From positions 54,013,296 through 54,077,295 of the forward strand of contig NC_054740.1 in NCBI RefSeq assembly GCF_018143015.1: a stretch of 64,000 nucleotides of DNA, in the 5' to 3' direction. The notes under the pieces were generated by a model that saw nothing but the letters and a program-made list of their open reading frames with translations, did no database searches and was not told the origin of the DNA. The first letter of the stretch is position 1; every line of letters begins with the position of its first letter. Origin of the DNA: Lytechinus variegatus. Its lineage: Eukaryota; Echinodermata; Echinoidea; Temnopleuroida; Toxopneustidae. Of the stretch, positions 34,344-46,300 are shown in pieces. Made by a program: the position numbers and the translations under genes.

Positions 34344-37300
34344 GTAAGACTTTCCAATCCAGTCTGAAATTTATATTCTACTATTTCATAGCGGTGATAT
34401 AAAAAAAATCATGATCTCTGAAATGCTTCTGAACCTTTTCCTTAATATTTATCAGGATTCTAAAGTAAGTTTACCCTCGATGTCTCATCTATGACTTTCC
34501 TATTTGATGGGCAAAAATACCCCAAAACATAGTTTGTACTACGTTTAAATTGTGAAAACTGCATTATGGGTCCTCCGATAAAAGAATACCTGGGCTACAG
34601 ATTTAAGAGACAACCAAGTGAAATATGTACAAAAGTAATGGGGTAGTTGCTCATGTGTTACATCACACTTTGCATTATCAATTGTGGTATATCCATAGTA
34701 TTAGTTATCTCAATATTTAATTTTCTTTTTTTTTTAGCTCATCTGGCCTGAAGGGCAAGATGAGCTTATGCCGTGGCGTCCGTCGTCTGTGCGACTACTT
34801 CGCCATTTCAAGTCCGATTTAAATTCTGTTTGCTTTATATGATAGCACTTGGTTGGGGATTCAAAACTACTACACAGAATTTTGAAATTCATTAAATATG
34901 CTAATCTTGGGGCATTTTTCGAAATTCACAAATATGCTTCTTCTTTTTAATTTGTTGACGGATTTTGATTTTTTTGCTTCCATCTGGTAGAGCTTCATGA
35001 GATTTACCAAAAGTTTACACAGAATTTTGAAATTTTGACCAGAACAATTTTTATGCTAATTTATGCAAAATTAATATATGCATATTTTTAAAAATTCACA
35101 TAAAATAATTCTTCTTCTTTATTTGTTGACCGATTTTGATCTTTTTTTCTTCCATCTGGTAGAGCTTCATGAGGTTCACTGATCTTCTGCACAGAGTTTT
35201 ATAAGTTTGACTAGAACAATTTTTATGCTAATTTATGTGAAATTAATTTATGCATATTTTTAAAGATTCACATAAAATGCTTCTTTATTTGTTGACCGAT
35301 TTTGATTTTTTTTCTTCCATCTGTAGAGCTTCATGAGGTTCACCAATCTTCACAGAATTTAGAAATTTTGACTAAAACAATTTTTCTGCTAATTTATGCG
35401 AAATTAATTTATTCATATCGATTTTTACTTTTTTTCTTCTTCATCTTGTAGAACTTTATGAGGTTTACCATACTTTTACACAGAAGTTTGAAATTTTCAG
35501 TAGAAAATTACTTGTGCGAAATTTATTCAGAAATCACCGAAAATGCCTCTTCTTTATTTGTTGACTGATTTTGATTTTTTTTCCATCTGGTAGAACTTCA
35601 TGAGGCCCACCACACTTCTACACAGAATTTTGAAATTTTCAGTAGAAAATTATTAATGCTAATTTATGCGAAGTGTATTCATAAATCATTTTTTGTCTCA
35701 CCTGCGAAGCAGAGTGAGACTATGGGCGCCGCTTTTCCGACGGCGACGGCGGCGTCAACATCAAATCTTAACCTGAGCTTAAGTTTTTGAAATGACGTCA
35801 TAACTTAGAAAGTATAAAGACCTAGTTAATAAAAATTGGCCATAAGGTTAATCAAGTATTACTGAACATCCTATTAGAGTTTCATGTCACATGACCAAGG
35901 TCAAAGGTCATTTAGGGTCAATGAACTTAGACCATGTTGGAGGAATCAACATCAAAATCTTAACCTGAGGTTAAGTTTTTGAAATGTCATCATAACTTAG
36001 AAAATATATGGACCTAGTCCATGAAACTTGGACATAAGGTTAATCAAGTATCACTGAACATCCTGCATGAGTTTCACGTCACATGACCAAGGTCAAAGGT
36101 CATTTAGGGTCAATGAACTTTGGCCGAATTGGGGATATCTGTTGAATTCCCATCATAACTTTAAAAGTTTATGGATCTGATTCATGAAACTTGGACATAA
36201 TAGTAATCAAGCATCACTGAACATTTTGTGCAAGTTTCAGGTCTCATGATTAAGGTCAAAGGTCATTTAGGGTCAACGAACTTTGGCCGAATCGGGGGTA
36301 TCTGTTGAATTACCATCATAACTTTGAAAGTTTATGGATCTGATTCATGAAACTTGTACATAAGATTAATCAAGTATCACTGAACATCCTGTGCGAGTTT
36401 CAGGTCACATGATCAAGGCCAAAGGTCATGTAAGGTCAATGAACTTTGGCCATGTTGGGGTTTTTTGTTGAATAACCATCATATCTCTGTAAGTTTATTG
36501 GTCTAGTTCATAAAAAGTGGACATAAGAGTAACCATGTATCACTGAACATCTTGTGCGAGTGAGAGTAGTTTTCAATGTCAAAGGCATACCACTTGTTTT
36601 TTTGTCTCGCCCGCCAGAGGTGAAGGCGAGACTTAGGGATCCAAATGTTATAGTGACACATAACTCCACAACCATAAGTCACTTTTCAAGCAAACTTGGA
36701 TGGTAGATGGACTGCATGTTATGCTGCAGTCTGAGGTCACATGGTAAGGTCAAAGGTCATTTTCAGGTCAACGTTAAAGTTTACATGCAAGACTCTCTTA
36801 TGACACCTAACTCCGCAACCGTATGTCACTTTTCAATCAAACTTGGATGGTAGATGGACATGGGGGACCTGCATATTATGCTTCAGTCGGAGGTCACATG
36901 GTGAGGTCAAAGGTCATTTTTAGGTCAATGTTAAAGTTTACATGCAAGACTCTCTTATGACACCTAACTCCGCTACGGTATGTCACTTTTCAACCAAACT
37001 TAGATGGTAGATGGACTTTGGGGACCTGCATGTTATGCTGCAGTTGGAGGTCGCATGGTAAGGTCAAAGGCTATTTTCAGGTCAACTTTAAAGTTTACTT
37101 GCAAGACTCTCTTATGACACCTAACTCCGCAACCGTAAGTGGCTTTTCAACCAAACTTGGATGGTAGTTGGACTTGGGAGACCTGCTGCAGTTGGAGGTC
37201 ACATGGTAAGGTCAAAGGTCATTTTCAGGTCAACGTTAAAGTTTACATGCAAGACTCTCTTATGACACCTACATTTAACTCTGCAACCGTAAGTCAATTT

Positions 37301-40300
37301 TCAACCAAACTTGGATGGTAGATGGACTTGGGGAACCTGCATGTTGGGCTGCAGTCGGAGGTCACATGGTAAGATCAAAGGTCATTTTCAAGTCAACGTT
37401 AAAGTTTACATGCAAAACTTTCGTATGACACCTGACTGCGCAACCGGAAGTTACTTTTCAACAAAACTCGGATGGTAGATGGACTTGGGGGACGTGCATC
37501 ATGTGCTGCAGTCTGAGGTCACATGAAAAGGTCAAAGGTCATCTTCAGGTCAACATTAAAATGTACATGCAAGGCTTTTATGACAAGCGTTATTCCATCT
37601 CACATTTCACAATGAAGTTTTGATACCATCCTGTTGCGTGCCCTCACAAATCACGATATATCTGGTTATTTTCATAAGTGGGCGAGACACAAAATCGCTT
37701 TCACTTTGTATTCTCAATTTTTTTTCTCTGTCTTGTTTCTTGTTTTTCCTGTTTTTCAGGCGAGGCATTTACCAATATGTGCCAAAGTGTTCAACTCTAA
37801 AAGGAGAGTGTTTGAGTCGGGAAGACAGAGAATAGCAGGAACTGGAATATCAATCACAAAAATTGTCAGACCAGATAAAATAAAGGTAAGTTATTGATGC
37901 AAAATGTATGTCCATTCATTGAGAGTATAAAGCATCACGGTTTTCTATTTGATAGAAGAAAATTTCAGTTCTAAGCCAGTCATGGCCTGAGAAAAAATGA
38001 GCATCACTTTTTGTGACAAATTAGTCTGTCCACTGTAAGGGTTTAAGTCCTGGGATTTCACAGAATTGTGGATTTCTTTTCTAAGCATCTGTTTCCTAAG
38101 GATAGTAATCAAAGATCACATAACATATATCGTCATGTTGGTGCAAGAATGCCCTTAACACCTCATTTCCACGTATTGCATGGGTGCAAAACGATCTTAG
38201 CAACGTACATTGCGTAAGGGCGTTTTTGCAACAATGCAGTGCATGAAAATATTTTGCTAAGAGCGTTCTTGCACCAACATGACGATATGGTTTTATGTCT
38301 CCATAAAGAAAATTATCATTTTGAATGAAAATTTTGAAAAAAGATGACATTTTAGAGTCATTATTGGAGCAAAGGGAGGAATGGTCCATCCCCTACATCA
38401 CAGTGACATAATACATTTGCTGCCAATTTGTGACCTTAGATATTGTGATTACAACTCTTTGAACATTTTGCATTGTGTTGCCAATTTTGTTCAAACTTTC
38501 TCCTTTCTGTTTCTTTGATATTTTCTTTATCTTATGCAACAGTTCTGATGTGCTTGTAAACCACTTTTCATTTGGATTGGTGCCTCTATCCCAAGCCTTA
38601 AACACATTAATTGATGAAGCATAATTTCAGATAGAAAATATACATGGAATACAGTTCTAAAAACAATTTTTTAGAATTGACATTTAATGTCATATCCAAT
38701 AATAAATGTGGTGATACCATGTTATATTCTAGATTATCTGTATTTATGAATCTCGTACAGAAACAAGGGATCAAGAAGACAAACTGGAGACAAAATCATG
38801 CAGATTTTGTGAATGCCATTAGGTCAGCAAGACGGGCCCAGCATGCCATTAATACAGGGAAGCCCCTCCCTCCTCCGCCGCCTCCATCTATCAATCCAGG
38901 CAAGTGTATAACTTCATTGTCTGAATGGAATTATTCTCAAAGAGTTTTCAACCGTACCTACAGAACTATGGTTTTTCCAGATCCCTTTAGCGTCCTTTGC
39001 CAAAAGAGATCATTTAATCGGATTTTCCTTTGTGTACATGATGAAAAAAAAATGGGTTCATTTTCAGAATATGGAAAATACTTGTAAAGGGTGCTTTTCG
39101 AGACCCCATGGTTGCGCATGGTATCCACTCGTCAATGGAAGTGCCCCCCCCCCCCCCCCGGCCGAACAAGTCTCACAGCTGATGCAGCTACATGTATCCT
39201 GAGTAAATAAAACCCTATCACTCTTATATAAAATTATATGTACCTTGATATCACAAGAACTGGTTAAATTTCTGTTGAGGTAACTCCCGTAGGAAGGAAA
39301 AGCAGCTTTTCGCCACATCAACGCCAAGCTGGTATACCAATAACTTATATGAATTTCCTTATGCCTAGGTTAAATAGTCAGAGTGACTGATGATTTTTGA
39401 TACAAGAATTACAGGCCTTTTTTTGGGGGGGGTTAAAGTGTGAATAATGCCATAGCTGGGATTTGAACCCACAACCTTTCAGTTAGGAGTCCTGGTGGGT
39501 GTTTCATAAAGCTGTTCGTAAGTTAAGAGCGACTTTAAGAACGACTGGTGATCCTTTCTTGTGGTAAATGGTATATATATTGGCGATGGTTAAGCGCATA
39601 AGAAAGGTTCACCAGTCGTTCTTAAAGTCGCTCTTATCTTACGAACAGCTTTATGAAACGGAGCCCAGTTCTCTAACCACTAGACCACCCGATCCTCAAG
39701 GACCCTCCAATGAATACACAGTGTAAAACCCAATGAGATTCAGAAATTTGATCTTTGTGTTTTTATCATCCAGACTACATCCAATGTCCTCATTGTGGGC
39801 GTCGCTTCAACCAAACTGCGGCAGCCAGACACATCAACTTCTGTGGCGAGAGAACCAATACCTTTGGTTCGCCCGTCAAGCCACTCAACAAGAGAGCCGC
39901 GGCTGATGTGCATGGGAGTAAGGTGGCCATAAGAAAAGCCGTAAGTGATTGTATTTCATTTGGATTCTGTACAGGGAACATGTTCTTCCACAAGAAATTT
40001 ACCCATATTGTGCATTGCTGCACTCAACCCAGGTGAGGTAAATGGGTGCCGGCAGGAAGTAATTTCTCAAAAAGCTATGAGCACCTGAATTGGTAGACTC
40101 GCTTAGCCAGGGTAATATAAGTTTAACATAAAATACATTATATAATATATAAATTATATAACTTTAACAAAGTTGGTATGGGCACTACGTAAATCCTGTA
40201 TCATTTATTTTAAAACCAGCTTTCATATAGCTTTTCTCTGAATCCCTTTTTCAAGTCTTGCGGGGTGGGGGGGGGCTCTACATTTCTATTATACACACCC

Positions 40301-43300
40301 GGCTAGAAGAAAACAAGTAAAATCTATGTTTTTGTTGTCAAGATGTAATATCTATATCTTGTATTAATTAGGATGTCAAATTTACACCCCCAAAAATCAG
40401 AAAAAAAGGGTGAAGGTGGAGAAATAGGAGCATGAATCTGATTTTATGGACCGTATTCTGAAGTCAGGTTAAACTTAGACCATGGTCTAACTCTGTGCTA
40501 AAATTATGGGAAGCCAAAAATTCAAAATTTCTGTTTGTATTGTAGGCTATATTTCTTATGTTTACTATTTTGTTTCCTTTTGCTTTCATAATGAAGAATA
40601 ATACTTTAGTTATCATTCCCAGACAATTGCAAACAATTTTGGTGTCATATCAGTGAATAAATTGAATGTGTACTGTTAGGGATTTGTGCTCCAATTGGCT
40701 CCCCATAGGTAAACCACAACTTTAAACCAGGGTTTAATTCAAACCCAGGTTCAGAATACGGGTCTTTGAGTTTATTCACTTTAAGGAAACCAAAACCCAA
40801 GATGAGAATCAATGAGAGGAACAATTTCAAACAAGTTTCATCAAAATCGGTTATGAAATAAGCAAGTTATGGACATTTAAAAAGTCTACATTGTACTTTC
40901 TATGGGTGTCCTCAAATTGGCAAACATGCTTCAAAATAGCTGATTTTAAGGACAACTCTCAATTTGTTTATGTACACAATTTTTTCAGATTTTCCCCTTT
41001 ATTTTACATATTTCACAATATTTCCTCCTTACCTTGACATATGTGGTGTGAATTATATTTTCCCATGACATATGTTGTGCTCAGAGGAGGCAAGATGCAG
41101 CTCAAAAGATAATGAGGAAAATTTGTGTACAAAACAAATGGAGAGTTGTCCAGAAAATCAGCCATTTTGAAGCATGTTTGCCGATTTGAGGATCCCCATA
41201 AAAAGTACAACAAGAGTTTTAAACTTCCATAACTCGCTTATTCTCTCACCGATTTTTGATAAAACAAGTTTTAGATTGCTCCTCTCATTTTATTCTTTCT
41301 GACAAGATAGATTTCCTCCTTGTATTTTGGTTTCCTTTACGTTTAATATATCTCTTCCCTCATATTGGTCTGGATTTCTGTGAGATAATAATTATTTGAT
41401 ACAACCCATGGTAATAGGATTTTTGCAATGATTAAGGGATAGTTACGTGTAGTAACAATAATTCCTATTTTCATCTTTTGCTTACAGAAAGTGATATATA
41501 CAGTGCGTCCCAGAAAAAATGAAACCGAGATTTATCATAACTTAATCACAAATACAATAGACAAGTGACCTACCATTGGAAAGCTTAGAATCTCCTCTTT
41601 CATCTAAAATTATTCAAATTATTTCTCAAAGGGCAGGAGTTTAGTGATAATAGTAGGATTTTTAGAAATTTAGTGTAATCACTTATCACAATTTTAGAAT
41701 ATAAAAGAAAGGAGTATCTTCTACACACTTCTGAACGCATGCCTTGAACGTACACTTAACAGCTAGTGTGAACAAAGTATATTCATTCTTACAATTGTAT
41801 TGGAAACCTGTAAATAATAGGCAGTTCCAAAGAGTTTGGGCAATTATTGACAGACGAGAATGATATATAATGTAATGAAAGATATAGTAGTTGACACCAA
41901 GCAAATATTTGCCAGTAACTATGGTACTCAAAATCTTCAATGTTTGATTACTCAAAGATTACATTGTCCAGCTTAATATTTTCAAGCCTGAGTGTTATGA
42001 TAATTCACTTGGTTGGCGTGCAATCGTTTGGTCTACTTCTTAGTCTAATATACCACATGGACTGAACTTATTTGGTCAATATCAGTGTGGTCTTATTGCC
42101 ATTTGGTCCTGTTTAATATTTTCAATTATTAAGGCTTGGTTTATATTCTCTAGGTTGGTCTGCAAGCATTCGGTCTACTTCTCAGTCTTATACCACATGG
42201 ACTAAACTTATTTGGTCTAATACCAATGTGGTCTTATTGCCATTTGGTCTACACTACACTTGGTCTAAAACCCATTAAGTCTAATTCTAAATTAGCTTTA
42301 TGCCCAAAAGGTCTAATATTGACTTGTTTCTACTAGTTATTTAGCAATGTGTCAAATGAAAGTTTTGTTCAATAACAGTGAACATCTAAGTTATCTAACC
42401 ATTTAGACTAAATCATATCTACAGAATGAGTACATAGCCAAACTGGATAAATACAATTTGGTTCATGGGTTAATTGGAAACGAGACCAAATAGTAGACAC
42501 ACTAGTTGTATATTCTATCAAAAAGCGATTGTAACACTGAATGCTCACATTCAATGTTACAAAGGGTTGCATAAAAGCAATTTATTATTGTTCAATTAAT
42601 CATCGTATGGTTTACTTTATCCAATTCTGTGAGAACTTCTTAGGTCTGCATCTCTTACTCTTGTTTTTTCTTGATTTTTTTTTTGGTCATTATTTGTGTA
42701 GGATTCCCCTTTAAAACTAAGTTTGAGTTCAAGTATAGAAATCTAATATCAAAAGGAAATGGCTGAAAGCAACCCCAAGGTATTTTTCTTGTACTAGCAT
42801 GCTTATGCAAAATATTACAGAATTGCTCAAAATTATATTCATGAATTATTACAAGCTTTTCAAACTTGGTGTAGCTACCACAGGAAATAACATGTGGGAT
42901 ATCACACTCTGAACAGATAGGCATTTTGCAGTAAATTTTCTGATCTTCTCGATTTATGTGGAGCGTTGTGGCCCATTGGATTAGTCTCCAGACTTTGAAA
43001 CATAGGGTCATGGGTTAAAATCCCAGCCATTGCATAGTTTCCTTCAGCAAGAAATTTATCCACATTGTGCTGCACTCAACCCAGGTGAGGTGAATGTGTA
43101 CCTGGCAGGAATTTTTTCCTTGAAATACTGAGCGCTGGAAAGGCTGCTTGAGCTACAGCCGGGGTATTAATATTCAAGTCCTTTGGAAGCACTTAGAGGC
43201 ATTATTCATAATGTGTTATGCGTTATAGAAGAACTTACTATTATTATTGTTTTTATACATTTTCCTGAAAAATCGTTTGGCAGAAATCATTTATTTATGT

Positions 43301-46300
43301 TTTGTTTTATTTTGTTCAATTCTGTGAACATTTTATTGTCTCGCCCACTAGAGGTGAAGGCGAGACTTAGGGATCTAAATGTCATCTGTCGTCTGTCCGT
43401 CACAAAATTATAATGACACATAACTCCACAACCATAAGTCGCAGTTGGCGGTCACATGGTAAGGTCAAAGGTCATTTTCAGGTCAACGTTAAAGTTTAAA
43501 GTTAAAGACTCTCTTATGACACCTAACTCCGCAACTGTAAGTCACTTTTCAACCAATCTTGGATGGTAGATGGACTTGGGGTCCTGCATGTTAGGCTGCA
43601 GTCGGAGGTCACATGGTAAGGTCAAAGGTCATTTTCAGGTCAATGTTAAAGTTTACATGCAAGACTCTCTTATGACACCTAACTCTGCAACCGTAAGTCA
43701 CTTTTCAACCAATCTTGGATGGTAGATGGACTTGGGGTCCTGCATGTTAGGCTGCAGTCGGAGGTCACATGGTAAGGTCAAAGGTCATTTTCAGGTCAAC
43801 GTTAAAGTTTACATGCAAGACTCTCTTATGACACCTAATTTTGCAACTGTAAGTCACTTTTCAGCAAAACTTGGATGGTAGATGTACTTAGGCGACCTGC
43901 ATGTTATGCTGCAGTCGGAGGTCACAAGGTAAGGTCAAAGGTCATTTTCAGGTCAACATTAAAGTTTACGTGCAAGGCTTTTATGACAAGTGTTATTCTA
44001 TCCCAGTCATTTCACAATAAAGTTTCTATACAAATCTGTTGCGTGCCCTCGCAAATCACAATATTTCTGGTTATTTTCATAAGTGGGCGAGACACAAAAT
44101 CGCTTTTGCCTTGTTTTCTTGTGGTTTTTGCGATTACCAGAGTTTATCTTGAATGAAAGTTCCTATTGCTTCACTCCATATTGCAGTATGATAACATTGT
44201 AGTGAGACGGAAACCTTCTACCAACCCTTATGCCTATGCCCAGGGCGATGGCAATGATGAAGGGGTCAAGGTCTACTCTGCAGCGTTTGGGGGCAGTGGT
44301 CCTGATCAACAAGGTAAAGGTAAAATATAGTAGACACTGAATCAGTCGACCTTAAGTCAAATGACGCTTATCTAGGGACAGGGATTCTCCGCGATTGCGG
44401 AAAATGAACGTGATCCATGGAATTGGTCATTTGAAACGGGAATAGCCTTTTCAAACAGAAAATGACAGAAAACATATTAAAAATGCGCAGAATAGCAACA
44501 GAAATTACTCACAAATCCTCAATGAAATTTGAATATCAACTGGAAAAAACACAATCTCACTTTGCTACAACAATCATAACAATCCACACATTGTGTCTGC
44601 ACTCGAGCCCCTCCATTGCTTGATTGTATCAAAATTAGTTTACGCTCACGTCCACGTAAAGGCAGAAACAAAGCCGTGTGTTGGTGCCCTTTGCATTCGG
44701 TCATAATATCATGATCATGGTAGTCAACAAAGTCAAAATGGCGGATAGGCGAAAGTCTTCGACTGCTCAAAACGATGTCCAAAAATGTCCCCAAATCAGC
44801 ATTAAATCTCATTCAACCATAAAATAATGCTAGTAATATGAAAGGTGAAGTGAAAAAGTATTCATGTTGATTATGTTTCTTTGAATAGTTTTTGTACTTG
44901 AATCTCTTCAATTAAAATCCATTTTAAAACGTTGTAAGTACAGTGGCAGATACAAATTTTGACCAGCATGAGCATTTTGACATCGCTACTCATTGCGTAT
45001 TGATTGGAAATGGAAAATTACTGTCCCTATATTGTCTTAGCTTGTGCCATAAATTTCTAACAGATGATATTAGTTTACCTACACTTTTTACATATTTAGT
45101 AATTGAGAAATGGGGACAGGGGTGCAATTTTAAAGAAAAGAGTAAATTGATAAGGTTTTAGAGGGTCCTTGTGCAAGATTATTTGGATGCTCTAAATGTG
45201 ATTTAATGTCAGTGGTATTTTGAGATCATAATAGTGCTATTTTGTGTGCATTAGAAACTTAGAATTCTCTGTTGCTTTCATTCAGCTTCAACAGTTACTG
45301 CCAGACGGAATTCAACCTCGCCCAGAAGAAAAATAGCTTCCCCTCGGCAATCCTCCCGCAGGAGTTCAACATCTCTCATATCATTGTCACCAAGACAACA
45401 ATCATCACCAAGGCAACAGCCTTCACCGCGGCAACAAACATTGCCAAACCAACGGACTTCTCCAGGGTTCAAGCAGTTTTCCAGAGAGTCGTCATCACTC
45501 TTGTCGCATCCGTCCACCTCTCCTCGTTTTCAGTCATCCTCACAGCCGTCCGCATCTCTGTTGCCCCAGACAGCATCCATGAAACATTCCCCGTTGCGGT
45601 CGTTACCTCCAGCAACACAGCATCCGTCATGGCAGGCACCCACGTTGCCACAAAAGCTACCATCTCCTTCTCAAGAACTGACAACAATACAGCCCCTGTC
45701 CTCATCTAGCCCTCACCAGCACTCCTCACCATCTCAGATCATGGGTCCTGCCCAGATATCCCCTCCGCCTATTCCTCAGGCAAGCCTCAACTCATTACCG
45801 CCATGGCAGCAAGCCTTGAAGACCAGCAGCAGCAGGTCACCTCCAAAAGCAGCAAGACTTCCCAATGGACACATCAGGAGGTCAAGATTGATCAAGTCGG
45901 GAAAACCCAAGGGCAATGTCAGGTAAGAACATCTTACACATGGTTTCAGTTAAAAAGAAAAACAATGTTAAGTGTCACCACATCACCACAGTAAGATGCA
46001 TTTTCCAGTCAAATTAATTTCTGATAAGACAATACAAACATGGTTCTCAAAGGAAGGGGGGCATGTAAAAAAATGTTTAAAACATAGGTCAAATGTCACC
46101 ACCTTACCACCATCAGATGCACTTTCCTGTCAAATTCATTTCTGATTTAAGAAAAAATGGTCCTCAAGGGCAGGGGTGTGTGCCCCTTCCCCTCCTCCTG
46201 GAGCAATTCTTGGGAAAGCAAAAAGTTGGCAAATCAATGCATGTGCTCTCATTTTATGCATTTTTTGACAGAAGCATTCTTTTTTTATCCTCTTTAGGTA

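Noticed and set aside
35695-37700. Coding repeat protein gene in elements B and C
   Set aside because: Stops occur in all frames of the units and the frame does not persist between them.
41686-43011. Minus-strand frames of 89 and 118 codons in a ZC2HC1 intron
   Set aside because: No domain, low-complexity ends and overlap with a phrase repeat; treated as chance.
42957-43030. Functional tRNA gene
   Set aside because: The B-box is degenerate (GGTTAAAATCC) and the sequence continues into a SINE body; no acceptor stem pairs.
45272-45709. 145-codon alternative frame over the Ser/Pro/Gln-rich exon
   Set aside because: Only the frame continuous with the flanking exons fits; the other is a compositional shadow.
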